From Kushneria avicenniae (GTDB taxonomy: Bacteria; Pseudomonadota; Gammaproteobacteria; Pseudomonadales; Halomonadaceae), in the NCBI RefSeq assembly GCF_900112585.1, contig NZ_FOLY01000005.1, positions 310,001 to 374,000 on the forward strand: a stretch of 64,000 nucleotides of DNA, written 5' to 3'. This document shows positions 42,041 to 52,817 of this stretch, piece after piece. Each line of letters begins with the position of its first letter. Position 1 is the stretch's first letter. A program made the position numbers and the translations under genes. The notes under the pieces were generated by a model. It saw only the letters and a list, made by a program, of their open reading frames with translations. It ran no database searches and was not told the origin of the DNA.

Positions 42041-44950
42041 TCAGGCCAGCCGCATCTCATGTGTCGCCAGCTGTACCCGGCCACGTCCGGCATGCTTGGC
42101 GCCATAGAGGGCCTGGTCGGCCAGTTCGATCAGAGCGCTCATGTCATGGCCCTGAGACGGCGAATTGACCAGTCCGGCCGAGAACGTGAGGTGAGCAATG
42201 CGCTCATCGCCGACCTGCATCGACCACTGGCCGAACTGCTCGAGTACCTCATTGAGGCGCATCATGGCGATGCTGGCGGAGGCACCCGGCAGGACCACGA
42301 TGAACTCCTCGCCGCCGTAGCGACAGGAAATGTCCGTGGCGCGCAGCCGCTGGGTCAGAATCTCGCCCAGCGCGATCAGCACCTGATCACCGGCATCGTG
42401 ACCCCAGGTATCGTTGAGACGCTTGAAATGGTCCAGATCCAGCAGGGCGAGCGAGACCGGTGACTCTTCGCTGGCATTTTCAAGCAGATCGGGCAGCGTT
42501 TCATTGAGGTAGCGCCGGTTGTAAAGCCCTGTCAGCGCGTCACGGTAGGCATGATTGGTCAACTGATTACGCAGGCGCAGATTGATCAGGGTCAGGGTCA
42601 GGATACGAGCGGTCTCATCGACCATGCGCTCCAGGCGATGACGGTCTTCATCATCCAGAGGCTCTGCCTGCAGCGTCATACGTCCCAGTGCGCCGGTCGT
42701 TGTGGTCAGGCGCTGTCGATATTCGAAGGCCGGTTGTGTCGACAGTTTCTCACCCCAGCGGATGCAGTGCGCCTGATCCAGCTCTTCAATCCGAAGGGCC
42801 AGCTCACCGCTGGTATCGGGGAAGCACTGTGCCAGATGCTGATCCAGCAGGGGAACAACGTCGGCGATGGCAGAAAGCTCGAAAAGCTGAGTGCTCAGTC
42901 TGTTCAGGCGCTCGCGGTGCAGGCCATCGCGGGAGAGGCGCTGGTTCAGCGTTACCATCCCCTGCTCGGCCTCCTTGCGGATCGTGGTGTCATGGACCAT
43001 CTCATAGATCAGGGTCCTGCCACCGATCACCACGGAGGCCGTGAAGATTTCCACGTCGCGGATCGTGCCGTTCGCCAGGCGGTGGCGGGTTTCGAAATAC
43101 CCCTCCCGTTGCTCCAGTGTCTGATGAATGCGCTGTTGGCGCGTGGCCTGAGCCGTCAACGATATGGCTGCCATGGTCATTGTCTTGAGCGTTTCAAGAG
43201 GGTAGCCATAGTAGTCACAGGCGGCCGTATTGGCATCGACAATCATGCTGTTGTCCGGGTCCAAAAGCAGTTTGATGGCATTGCCGCTTTCGAATGTACT
43301 GCGATAAAGGCCGGCGTTTTCGATCAGCAGTTCGGTGGCGCGCTTGCGGGCGCTGATGTCCTCGATCAGCAGAAGATAAAGGCCCTCCTCCGGCAGCGGC
43401 GCGATGACCCATTCGGCCCAGAGCGGCTGTCCGGCCCGGCCATGGCCGTGAAGGCTCATGCGCAGCTCGCGATGCCAGGTCGGCTCACGGCGCTGGGTGG
43501 CGTCCTGTTGCTGCCATTGATCCCAGTGCTGCCGGGCGTCCGGGCCGTCCTCATCGCTGGCCCACTGCCAGATGAAGTCCTGACCGATGGCAATCTCGTG
43601 GGGGGTCAGCAGCTGCGACAGCATGGGGTTGTGCTGATGGATCACGCCCCGGGAGTCGATGACCAGCATGCCCGTGGGCGTGGTATCAAACAGGGTCTGC
43701 AGACGTCGACGGGTGTCTGCCAGATGCTGCTCCTGTTCGCGCTGCGCCTGAATATCGATAACTGTCCCCACGATTCGGGTGGGACACTGATCTTCATCAA
43801 AGTCCATGATCTGGCCGTTGGCCAGCAGCCATCGCCACCGGTTCTGCGCGTCCAGGAAACGGTATTCGCAGCGCCAGTGATTGCTATGACCGGCGACGTG
43901 ATCATCAAAGCTTCCGACCACGCGATCGATGTCTTCGGGATGAAGCAGGCGATCACGCCAGGCCTGTGCATCGCGCGGCAGGGCGCCATTGCGATAGCCC
44001 AGTATCTGATGGAACTGCGCCGAGGCAAAGATTTCATCGGCGACCAGATTCATGTCCCATACGCCCGTGTCGGAACCGGTCAGGGCAAGGTTCCAGCGCT
44101 GCTCCTGCTCGGCCAGTCGGGTCCGGGTGTCGTTCAGGGCCTTCCAGGGGTAGCGCAGGTGACTCAGGAAGAGCGCACGAAAGATCAGAATGTACGAGAC
44201 GGCCTTGTAAAGATGCCCCAGTACGTTGAATTCGTCGTTCGCCGTACCGTAGAGCGTAAAACAGATTTCGGCCAGCGCCGTGACCCAGGCGGCCACCGTG
44301 AGCATTTCCCTGTCGCGTCGTCTTTGAAGATGCGAAGAGCGCAGCAGTATGAGGCCAGCGAGGACACTCATGCCGGCCAGTCCCCATTCCAGCGAAATCT
44401 TGAGTGGTGTCAGACCCTGGCCTGGAATGTAGAGATCCGGTGCTCTGTCCAGATAGCCAAAGCCACCAATCAGCGCCAGTACACCGGCGCAAAGAAATGC
44501 CACCAGTATGAGTCGCGGGAATCGCGCAGGCTGATCGGGAAGGTGCGACAGGGATAACAGCAGCAGGGCACTGATGGCGCACAGCCGTGCCAGCAGCCAG
44601 AAATAGATTGCCTTGTTCAGCGTATTGGGCGTAAAGAGATCCGGCATGCCGGGCATGGAGAGCAGATGAAGACTATCCAGCATTGCTGACAGGGCCAGCA
44701 GGGCGCCGACACACAGATACTGGGTCGACAGTGTCCGGTAGCTGTTGAAGATGGAAAGCGTGGCCAGAATGGCCACGATCACACAGGTCAACTCGATGAG
44801 GGAGTGGAACCCCAGATAGCTGTGTAACTGGCTGAATACCTGCTGTTTGGGCAGCAGGGTCAGCAGTAGCATGAATGCCAGCAATGCCCAGAAAAGACGG
44901 CCTGATGGGCCGATCAGCAAATGTCTGAGGGCGAGCTTTAGGGTGGCCAT
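42041..44950 (-). CDS. MASE3-like/PAS/GGDEF diguanylate cyclase
   Basis: This inner-membrane signalling enzyme of 969 aa makes c-di-GMP. The N-terminus (about 15-270) has seven or more hydrophobic helices in a MASE3-like sensor with ALSAMLDSLHLL. Three PAS-like domains follow (about 285-410, 415-540 and 550-670). A linker with a predicted GAF-like region leads to the C-terminal GGDEF domain. The active site is RYGGEEF and the inhibitory I-site RATD lies five residues before it, so the cyclase should be active and product-inhibited. The gene converges on the SDR and appears to be monocistronic. Confidence 0.88.
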   Translation of the reverse strand: MATLKLALRHLLIGPSGRLFWALLAFMLLLTLLPKQQVFSQLHSYLGFHSLIELTCVIVAILATLSIFNSYRTLSTQYLCVGALLALSAMLDSLHLLSMPGMPDLFTPNTLNKAIYFWLLARLCAISALLLLSLSHLPDQPARFPRLILVAFLCAGVLALIGGFGYLDRAPDLYIPGQGLTPLKISLEWGLAGMSVLAGLILLRSSHLQRRRDREMLTVAAWVTALAEICFTLYGTANDEFNVLGHLYKAVSYILIFRALFLSHLRYPWKALNDTRTRLAEQEQRWNLALTGSDTGVWDMNLVADEIFASAQFHQILGYRNGALPRDAQAWRDRLLHPEDIDRVVGSFDDHVAGHSNHWRCEYRFLDAQNRWRWLLANGQIMDFDEDQCPTRIVGTVIDIQAQREQEQHLADTRRRLQTLFDTTPTGMLVIDSRGVIHQHNPMLSQLLTPHEIAIGQDFIWQWASDEDGPDARQHWDQWQQQDATQRREPTWHRELRMSLHGHGRAGQPLWAEWVIAPLPEEGLYLLLIEDISARKRATELLIENAGLYRSTFESGNAIKLLLDPDNSMIVDANTAACDYYGYPLETLKTMTMAAISLTAQATRQQRIHQTLEQREGYFETRHRLANGTIRDVEIFTASVVIGGRTLIYEMVHDTTIRKEAEQGMVTLNQRLSRDGLHRERLNRLSTQLFELSAIADVVPLLDQHLAQCFPDTSGELALRIEELDQAHCIRWGEKLSTQPAFEYRQRLTTTTGALGRMTLQAEPLDDEDRHRLERMVDETARILTLTLINLRLRNQLTNHAYRDALTGLYNRRYLNETLPDLLENASEESPVSLALLDLDHFKRLNDTWGHDAGDQVLIALGEILTQRLRATDISCRYGGEEFIVVLPGASASIAMMRLNEVLEQFGQWSMQVGDERIAHLTFSAGLVNSPSQGHDMSALIELADQALYGAKHAGRGRVQLATHEMRLA

Positions 44951-45066
44951 TCCACTGTCCAGCGTTGAAAGGATCGAGTCTGAATATTAGATCAGTGGCG
45001 GCAGGGCGCTAATCCAGGAAAATCGTGCTTTCCTGAAGGCTATTCATTGAAATGCCATGGACTTTT

Positions 45067-46395
45067 CTATCCTGACCACTGTCGTTTGCGTCGGGCAAGA
45101 TAGGTCAGACCCAATCCCAATGAGCGCACCAGCGTGAAAATGGTGAAGGCCAGCCACAGGCCGTGATTGCCCAGTGGTTGCGTCAGCCACCAGACCGGCA
45201 GATACACCATCAGGGCCACAATGATCGTATCGCGCATGGCCCGTGTATCCGTGGTGCCGATGAACACGCCATCCAGCAGATAGCTCCATACGGCAATCAG
45301 CGGCATGACGACCAGCCATGGCAGATAGTGCCCGGCCAGCGCCCGGATGGCCTCGATATCGGTCAGGCGCGCGATCAGCCACGGCCCGCCCAGTGCAAAG
45401 GCCAGCGCGGCCAGCAGCGCCGTCAGCAGTGAAAATACCGCGCAGGCGCGCACCGACTGGCCGAACTCGTGCCAGTCCTCTCTGCCGGCGGCCTTGCCGG
45501 TCAGGGCCTCGGCGGCGTTGGCAAAGCCATCGAGCCCGTAGGAGACCATCATCACCAGCTGCATCAGGATGGCATTGGCGGCCAGCGTCTGATCGCCCAG
45601 CTGCGCCCCCTGAGAGGTGAAAAAGGCCATGGCAAACAAAAGGCACAGGGTGCGGACGAACAGGTGTCGGTTGACGCGAAAGAGCTCGCCGTAGGCCTTG
45701 AGACGCTTGAGCGGGGTGGTGTCGAACCGGCCACCCAGTGTCTTGAGGGCCCGCCATGCCAGCCACAGGCCGACACCCAGCGCGGTGTAGTCCCCGATCA
45801 GCGAGGCGGTCGCCACGCCCCGGACGTTCATGTCGAGCCCGACCACCAGCACAATATCCAGCACGATGTTGACGCTGTTGGTAATCAGCATCAAAAGCAG
45901 AGTGACGCGCGCGTTCTGACGTCCCAGAAACCAGCCGATGATGGCATAGTTCATCAGCACTGCCGGTGCAGAAAGGATGCGTACATGGGCGTAATCGGCG
46001 GCCAGCTGCGCGGTCGCCTCGCTGCCGGGCTGTAACAGCCATAGACCAAAATCGATCAGCGGCGCCGATAGTGCAATCAGGGCAAGCCCGATGACTACGG
46101 CGATGAGCAGCGACTGGCCGAGCAGGTTGCGTATGCCTTGATCTTCTTCGCGACCGGCCGCCTGAGACGTCAGACCGGTAGTCCCCATGCGTAGAAAACC
46201 AAATCCCCAGAACAAAAAGCTGAAGAGCGTACTGCCCAGGGTGACGGCGGCCAGATAGCGTGCGTGAGGCAGATGGCCAATGACGGCGGTATCTACCAGA
46301 CCCAGCAGCGGCACGCTGGCATTGGAGATGATGATGGGCCAAGAGAGTCGCCAGACGTCGTGAAGACGCCGGGAAAAGGCTGGAGATGCGGACAT
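45067..46395 (-). CDS. MATE-family efflux transporter (DinF-like)
   Basis: This inner-membrane multidrug or organic cation antiporter of 442 aa has 12 helices in two MATE repeats. Typical segments are ISNASVPLLGLVDTAVIGHL and SYGLDGFANAAEALTGKAAG, the latter a DinF-subfamily feature. The ATG at 46395 was chosen to give the family start; the frame extends to 46485 with no clear ribosome binding site at either. It stands alone, 92 bp below the terminator that follows the ferredoxin gene. Confidence 0.88.
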   Translation of the reverse strand: MSASPAFSRRLHDVWRLSWPIIISNASVPLLGLVDTAVIGHLPHARYLAAVTLGSTLFSFLFWGFGFLRMGTTGLTSQAAGREEDQGIRNLLGQSLLIAVVIGLALIALSAPLIDFGLWLLQPGSEATAQLAADYAHVRILSAPAVLMNYAIIGWFLGRQNARVTLLLMLITNSVNIVLDIVLVVGLDMNVRGVATASLIGDYTALGVGLWLAWRALKTLGGRFDTTPLKRLKAYGELFRVNRHLFVRTLCLLFAMAFFTSQGAQLGDQTLAANAILMQLVMMVSYGLDGFANAAEALTGKAAGREDWHEFGQSVRACAVFSLLTALLAALAFALGGPWLIARLTDIEAIRALAGHYLPWLVVMPLIAVWSYLLDGVFIGTTDTRAMRDTIIVALMVYLPVWWLTQPLGNHGLWLAFTIFTLVRSLGLGLTYLARRKRQWSG

Positions 46396-46487
46396 GGAGC
46401 TACCGACCGGGGAGTTGTGCCTGTGAGGCCTGTGCCGGCAAGGGCGTTCAGAACCTTCATGGCGTTTGGGGTGACGGCCCTGCAATC

Positions 46488-46511
46488 AAAAGGGCGACCC
46501 GCAGGCCGCCC
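46488..46511 (-). terminator. Rho-independent terminator after coaD-ferredoxin
   Basis: On the minus strand an 8-bp stem with one G-U pair and a TGCG loop (46492-46511) is followed by TTTT (46488-46491). It lies 41 bp after the ferredoxin stop and separates it from the MATE gene. Confidence 0.7.
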
Positions 46512-46552
46512 TCCTGTTGCTCCTCCTCACGGGAGGGCTCTGCTATCGGATA

Positions 46553-47491
<939 letters not shown>

Positions 47492-47541
47492 TCATGGCAG
47501 ACAAATGTGGCTGCCGGACCGGCACAACATCAATGACTGAT

Positions 47542-49428
47542 CTATTGATCCAGCGAGCCGAACGGGTTGTCGACCTCAAGCGATACCGGCTGGTGATAGC
47601 CGGGAATGCGGATGTCCCGAGCGCTGACCTCGAGTTCGGGGCCTTCCAGTACGCCTTCGCCAAAGCGGTAGATCGGTGAAAATTCCCCCCGCTGTGACTG
47701 CGCCTCGAACTGCGCCTGACGTGCTTTGACTGCTTCACGACGACGACGCCACTGTGTCATGGCGGCCTCACCGTGGCGCTGGGTCAGCAACCTTTCGGTG
47801 GCCTGCGGAGAGAGCAGGGGGGCCGTGGCGTTGTTGCCGCCAAAGCCCTTGGCGTTGATGAAGCTGACGTCGGCGCGAAACTCGCGGTGCTCGCGGAAGA
47901 TGTCCAGACGCTCTCCGTAAACATCATCTGCCACGGCATCCAGCGTGAAAATGCCGGGCAGCAGGCCGGTCTGGAAGCTGCCCAGTGCGCTTGTCAACTG
48001 ATCGCCGGCAGCGCTGCCCTGGGAGTGCCCCAGGTAGGCCTTTACCGCGGCGACCGGCCAGTGCTCGATGCCGTTGGCGCGCGCCACGCTGTCGAGCACA
48101 TGAGATTCGGTAATGCGATTTTTCGGGGTGCTGGTGCCGTGGGAGTGAATGTAACTGCGCTCGCGCACGGCCTTTTCGCCCAGAATGCTGCTGGCCAGCG
48201 ACACGCTCTTGCCCAGCGTAATGTAGTTGCCGATACCGGGGGCGGAAATGGAGCGCTTGTAGCCATCGGCGTTGATGAAGACCTCCGGCACCGCGCCCAG
48301 GATGTCGGCTCCGAGTTCAAGCGCCAGCTCATCGTCCATGAGCATGACAAACTGGGCAGACTCGGCAATGGTAAAGCCGCAGTTGCGCGCAAACGGTCGG
48401 CAGACGCGCTGGTAGTCCTCGTCGGTCAGAAGCTCGAGTGCGTCGAGTGCCTTGACGCTGGCATCATCGGCCAGCGCACTCATGACGCGAAAGCCTTCGA
48501 CGATTTCCGGCGTAATGGGCGCATCCGCTGTACCGACCATGACCATGCGACGCCGGCCCATTCGGATGTCGTCCACGCCCAGGCGCAGGTTGTATAAAAA
48601 GGTCGCGCAGGCACCCTGCATGGCGCCGGTGGCCCCAACGCTGCCCAGCACGTAGGCGTTGAGGAAGTCGGCCGGCATCTGGCCGTAGCCCAGCGGCATC
48701 TGTTTGGAGGTGGTGCGCTGGCCGGTGACGAAGCTGGTCAGCAGACCGCCCCAGCCCTGGGCATCCAGCTGACCGATCGAGTTACCGGCATAGACGGCAA
48801 TCTGATCCGGGTCGAGACGCTGACTCAGATCGTCCCACTCGTAGCCGCTCTGCCCCAGACAGTCGGAGGCTGCAAAAATGGTCATCGACAGGGCGCGTGG
48901 ATGGTGCACGCTGCGATAGAAACTCGCCGGATCGAATCCGGTGGGTAGCTGACCGGCGCTCTTGACCAGCGCGTCGCGACGCTCCGGCAGCAGGACCTCG
49001 AACTCGCCGGCGGGGACGGTCACACTGACATGGCGCTCATCGATGGCCTCGATCTGCCAGTGAGCCGGCGGGTTTTCGGGCAGTTGACGGCGACCGAGAT
49101 TGACCGTCAACGGGGCATCAAGGGTCAGGCTGGCCTGACGATTGGCCGGGATGCCGGCGTCGGCAAAGCGCTCGTCCTCGATGCGACGGATCAGGGTGTG
49201 GCGACGAACATGTACGTCGTGGCGTGCCGCCAGGGTAGCATCATCAAGGGGAGCGCCGTGATCATCCGAAGCAGGCTGCCCCATCAGACGGGCGATCCCG
49301 GAGAGGGTATACTGTCGGGTCTTTTCGGGCAGTGCATCGATCACGGTCCGGTAAAAGGACTGATGACCGGACGTTCTGCCAGCGGGATTGATACCGCCCA
49401 TGCCGACGATCACCGGTAACTGTGACAA
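47542..49428 (-). CDS. fabY: FabY-type beta-ketoacyl-ACP synthase
   Basis: This 628-aa condensing enzyme resembles FabY of Pseudomonas aeruginosa (634 aa), which starts fatty acid synthesis from acetyl-CoA and malonyl-ACP in place of FabH. The active-site Cys lies in GAMQGACATFLYN, the first His in HSHGTSTPKN, and Lys and the second His in KAYLGHSQGSAAGDQL. I chose the TTG at 49428: GAGG lies about 9 nt upstream and the start SQLPVIVGMGG matches the FabY start as I recall it. An ATG at 49473 is the alternative, with no ribosome binding site. Cytosolic. Confidence 0.87.
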   Translation of the reverse strand: MSQLPVIVGMGGINPAGRTSGHQSFYRTVIDALPEKTRQYTLSGIARLMGQPASDDHGAPLDDATLAARHDVHVRRHTLIRRIEDERFADAGIPANRQASLTLDAPLTVNLGRRQLPENPPAHWQIEAIDERHVSVTVPAGEFEVLLPERRDALVKSAGQLPTGFDPASFYRSVHHPRALSMTIFAASDCLGQSGYEWDDLSQRLDPDQIAVYAGNSIGQLDAQGWGGLLTSFVTGQRTTSKQMPLGYGQMPADFLNAYVLGSVGATGAMQGACATFLYNLRLGVDDIRMGRRRMVMVGTADAPITPEIVEGFRVMSALADDASVKALDALELLTDEDYQRVCRPFARNCGFTIAESAQFVMLMDDELALELGADILGAVPEVFINADGYKRSISAPGIGNYITLGKSVSLASSILGEKAVRERSYIHSHGTSTPKNRITESHVLDSVARANGIEHWPVAAVKAYLGHSQGSAAGDQLTSALGSFQTGLLPGIFTLDAVADDVYGERLDIFREHREFRADVSFINAKGFGGNNATAPLLSPQATERLLTQRHGEAAMTQWRRRREAVKARQAQFEAQSQRGEFSPIYRFGEGVLEGPELEVSARDIRIPGYHQPVSLEVDNPFGSLDQ

Positions 49429-49941
49429 GCCGAAACCCTCGTGTTGATGCCTATAAGGAAGCGATAAAGCCATGGCGACCGTGTCGCTGAAAGGATGGCG
49501 ATATGGCCGCGTCATGTGCCATGACGGGTCCGCCAAAACAGGGCAGCCATGATAGCATCGCCCCGGGCTGGACGTCATGTCGACCGGTCAACGACTTGTC
49601 ATCTCGAGAGCGGAAAATGTTGAACCTGCTGGCTGAAAAAAGCCACGCAGGACTGGCTGTCATGAGCCGCCGGTGCGGTGGTGAAAACGCCAGAGCCGCA
49701 GGACATACAGCAGTGCCATGGCCGGCAGAGGAGATGATGGGCACCCGCATGGTGCAGGGGCGATTCGCCCGGCAGGGACGGCAAGGCATTGATGAGGTTC
49801 GTCAGCAGCGTAATGGCTGTATAGCCATGCGTCTCCGGAAACCGCTGAAGCCATGCCTGCATGTCATGCGATATTCAGAAGTCAGGGGCTGGCATCAGAC
49901 GGTGCCAGCAAAGTCCCCCCAGTATTATTTTAAACACTGCC
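49429..49941. other. 513-bp divergent gap with no convincing gene
   Basis: The gap lies between divergent fabY and the TrmB-like gene. Open frames occur on both strands (for example 49599-49862 minus and 49503-49994 plus), but none has a recognisable domain, and their composition looks like shadows or decay. Part of one minus frame reads as a hydrophobic segment ending ALLYVLRLWRFHHRTGG. I see no RNA gene or strong terminator. Confidence 0.5.
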
Positions 49942-50661
49942 ATGTTCTCCAATTCCACGCCGGTATATTCGACCCAGCAGGGGCTTCATCCTGATCTTTC
50001 CCATTACGTTCAACGCGCCCTCGACAACCAGTGGCAGCGTCCGATTGCCGATCACACCCGAGCGGCCTTCGAGCACGCGCAGCGGTTCTATCAGGCGCAC
50101 GGCGGGCCGCTGATTCTGGACGCCGGCTGCGGCACGGGACGTTCGACCCGGCAGCTGGCACATCATCATTCGCAGGCCTGCGTACTGGGCATCGATCGCA
50201 GCGCCGATCGCCTGTCGCGGGATTACTCCCGTGAGCTGGGCGCCTTCCCCGACAACGCCCTGCTGGTGCGAGCCGATCTGGTCGATTTCTGGCGTCTGGC
50301 ACACCTGGCCGGCTGGCAGCCGATGCGCCACTGTCTGTTCTATCCCAATCCCTACCCCAAGGCGTCCCAGCTCAAAAGGCGCTGGCATGCTCATCCGGTA
50401 TTTCCCGTTTTATTGGCACTGGGCGGGGCACTGGAGCTTCGCAGCAACTGGCGGATCTATGTCGAGGAGTTCGCTCAGGCCATCCGGCAGGCTATCGGGC
50501 AGTCGCCACATGTCGGCACGCTGTCATTGACGCCGGAAAGCGATTTCATCAGTGCCTTTGAACACAAGTATTTCGACAGCGCTCATACGCTGTGGCAGCT
50601 CGAATGCCAATTAAAGCCATCAACTCAAGCGACGCTGGAAGCCCTTCGCGCGACACCATGA
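49942..50661 (+). CDS. TrmB-like SAM-dependent methyltransferase
   Basis: This 239-aa cytosolic protein has a class I methyltransferase fold with motif I LILDAGCGTGRSTRQLA and an acidic residue in LGIDRSADRL. The region where TrmB (tRNA m7G46 methyltransferase) has FPDPWPK reads YPNPYPKASQLKRRW, so the fold and RNA-type motif are retained but an Asp is replaced by Asn. It may act on tRNA or on another substrate. The ATG at 49942 was chosen; the frame is open to 49861. A divergent promoter with fabY is likely. Confidence 0.78.
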   Translation: MFSNSTPVYSTQQGLHPDLSHYVQRALDNQWQRPIADHTRAAFEHAQRFYQAHGGPLILDAGCGTGRSTRQLAHHHSQACVLGIDRSADRLSRDYSRELGAFPDNALLVRADLVDFWRLAHLAGWQPMRHCLFYPNPYPKASQLKRRWHAHPVFPVLLALGGALELRSNWRIYVEEFAQAIRQAIGQSPHVGTLSLTPESDFISAFEHKYFDSAHTLWQLECQLKPSTQATLEALRATP

Positions 50662-50707
50662 TGTGCAACGCATCATGGCCTGCGAAACACCCTGAAAGGA
50701 AATATCC

Positions 50708-51046
50708 ATGACCTGGCTGCCCTATCTCTATCTGATTCTGGCCATCTGCGCCGAAGTCATTGCCACCAACGCGCTCAAGGCCTCCAACACCTTTACCCGG
50801 CTGGGGCCCGGTCTGATTACGGTCCTGGGCTACGCGCTCGCCTTTTACCTTCTGTCGGTGGTGCTCAAGAGCATGCCGGTGGGCGTGGCCTACGCCATCT
50901 GGGCGGGGCTTGGCATGGTATTGACGTTGCTGGTGGCCATGGTGATCTTTGGAGAACGCCCCGACGCACCGGCCATGCTGGGGATCACCCTGATTGTGGC
51001 AGGTGTGATCGTGCTGCAGTGCTTTTCAAAAATGAACGCGCAGTAG
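50708..51046 (+). CDS. SMR-family multidrug efflux protein
   Basis: This 112-aa inner-membrane protein has four helices and works as an antiparallel dimer exchanging cations for protons. The essential Glu16 (CAEVIATNALK) corresponds to Glu14 of EmrE. The GVAYAIWAGLG motif holds the conserved Trp of the QacE/EmrE subgroup. AAAGGAAA lies 7 nt before the ATG. It sits between the TrmB-like gene and dacB. No guanidine riboswitch was recognised in the short 46-bp gap before it. Confidence 0.92.
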   Translation: MTWLPYLYLILAICAEVIATNALKASNTFTRLGPGLITVLGYALAFYLLSVVLKSMPVGVAYAIWAGLGMVLTLLVAMVIFGERPDAPAMLGITLIVAGVIVLQCFSKMNAQ

Positions 51047-51150
51047 GGTCGCGAAAATGCGCAAATCCTAGATGAGCGCATTGCCACGGTACAGGCATGC
51101 CCATTACTCTGAGGCTTAATCAAGCTGCCCATGGAACAGGGAAACCCTTC

Positions 51151-52629
51151 ATGCCTGCAAGGATTGATGTCGTAGGCGAGAATCGCCCGGCTGTCGTACG
51201 TCTTTTGTCCTGCCTGCTGCTCTCCTCACTGATGTTGCTGGCGTTGACCGCCAGCGCTCTTGCCGACGGCTTTCCCGCCACCAGCGCGCTGGCGGAAAAG
51301 GGATTTGTCGTCGGTGCTCAGGCCCGCCTTCTGGACAGCGGTGAGTCCCTGGGCAGTATCGCGCCCGATCAGCAGATGACACCGGCCTCGGTATCGAAAC
51401 TGTATACGGCTGCAGCAGCGCTCTCGCAGTGGGGGCCGCAGAAGCGCTTCACGACCGAGCTTCGCAGCGACGGCGACATCGTGGATGGGGTGCTCAAGGG
51501 CGATCTGATTCTTGATGGCGGCGGCGACCCGGGCATGACCAGCGAGGACTACTGGCTGCTGGTGCAGGGACTGGCCAGCCGCGGTATTCGCCGCATTGAT
51601 GGTCGGGTACTGGCCAGCCAGTGGCGCTTTGGACCGGTGACCTGTGTGACCACGGATCGATGCGATGCGCGCACCCGCACCCGACACGCCTTCGATGCCC
51701 AGCTCACCTCTACGGCGGTGGACTTCGCGACCTGGTGCACGCGCGTGATGCCGGGGGAGGCAGAAGGGGTCCCGGCGCGCCTTGCCAGCTGTGCCGGGAC
51801 GACGCCGCTGACGCAGGTCGATAATCGCGTCACGACCGTGGCGCAGGGCAACACCGCCATCAGCGCCGAGCGTACCACTCTCAACGGCCAGGACACACTG
51901 GTGGTTTCAGGGCAGATACCCTTGGGCAGCGGCCCCAGCAGTGTCTATCGCTCCAGCGCCAACCCGACCGATCAGACGCTCAAAACGCTTGAATCACTCA
52001 TGCAAAACGCCGGCATTGCCGTGACCGGTGGCTTTGCGTCCACATCAACGCGCCCGTCGGACTCGACGCAGGTACTGTCGGCAGTCGATGGCAAGCCGCT
52101 GCAGGAGCAGATCCTGCGCATGCTCAACTACTCCAACAATTTCATGGCCGACGTGCTGGCGCTGGATCTGGTGAGCGGTAATCCCACCATGGCCAGCGCC
52201 GGGGCGACACTGAATGCATTCGCCAATGGCATTCCCGGACACGGTCCGGTCAACCTGCGTTCCGGCAGCGGCCTGACGCCGGAAAGCCAGACCAGCGCCC
52301 GTGGGGTCACCGCATTGCTGGATTACATGTACCACCAGCCGGCGCTCTTTCCGGTCTTCGTGGCAGGCATGCAAACGCCGGTCAACGGCCCGATGAATTT
52401 CATCCGCCGCGGCAGTCAGCGCTTTCAGCAAAGCGTCATGATCAAGACCGGCACCCTCAACGAGCCGGTGCCGGTACGCGCCGTGGCAGGCTATTTCCGG
52501 ACGCAGTCCGGACGCTGGGGCGCCTTCACGGTCATGGTCAACGGCCGGGCTCCCACGCCTTACATCAACTGGACGACCACCCTTGAGGCAGTTTCCAGCG
52601 ATATCGATACCATGATTGCCAGCAACTGA
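51151..52629 (+). CDS. dacB: D-alanyl-D-alanine carboxypeptidase/endopeptidase (PBP4 type)
   Basis: This periplasmic S13-family peptidase of 492 aa trims and opens peptidoglycan cross-links. A signal peptide covers about residues 1-38 with cleavage after ALA. Active-site motifs are SxxK at Ser80-Lys83 (PASVSKLY), SxN in YSNNFM and KTG in MIKTGTL. A DacB-specific inserted domain lies between the first two (about 110-300). The ATG at 51151 has AGGGAA 7 nt upstream; the frame extends to 51097. Probably monocistronic. Confidence 0.93.
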   Translation: MPARIDVVGENRPAVVRLLSCLLLSSLMLLALTASALADGFPATSALAEKGFVVGAQARLLDSGESLGSIAPDQQMTPASVSKLYTAAAALSQWGPQKRFTTELRSDGDIVDGVLKGDLILDGGGDPGMTSEDYWLLVQGLASRGIRRIDGRVLASQWRFGPVTCVTTDRCDARTRTRHAFDAQLTSTAVDFATWCTRVMPGEAEGVPARLASCAGTTPLTQVDNRVTTVAQGNTAISAERTTLNGQDTLVVSGQIPLGSGPSSVYRSSANPTDQTLKTLESLMQNAGIAVTGGFASTSTRPSDSTQVLSAVDGKPLQEQILRMLNYSNNFMADVLALDLVSGNPTMASAGATLNAFANGIPGHGPVNLRSGSGLTPESQTSARGVTALLDYMYHQPALFPVFVAGMQTPVNGPMNFIRRGSQRFQQSVMIKTGTLNEPVPVRAVAGYFRTQSGRWGAFTVMVNGRAPTPYINWTTTLEAVSSDIDTMIASN

Positions 52630-52817
52630 GATCTGTCCGATCGGCCGTCGAGGCTGGTCAAATGCCGTGCCTTCTGATGGAGGCGGACAGCATCTTTTGA
52701 TGCCCGGGCAGGCGCGGGCCGTGGCCCCCCGGTCCACTGCTTTGGTAGGATGCCGACTCCCCTTAAAGATGGCAGGTGGTCTGCAATACCTGTGATCCAT
52801 GGACAGGAATCCTCTGC

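Noticed and set aside
42551-44557. 668-codon open frame on the plus strand
   Set aside because: It is antisense to the diguanylate cyclase gene, whose domains and motifs are clear; the plus-strand product has no motifs.
45015-45035. Hairpin CAGGAAA/TTTCCTG as terminator after the MATE gene
   Set aside because: It is short, has a 7-nt loop and no T-tract.
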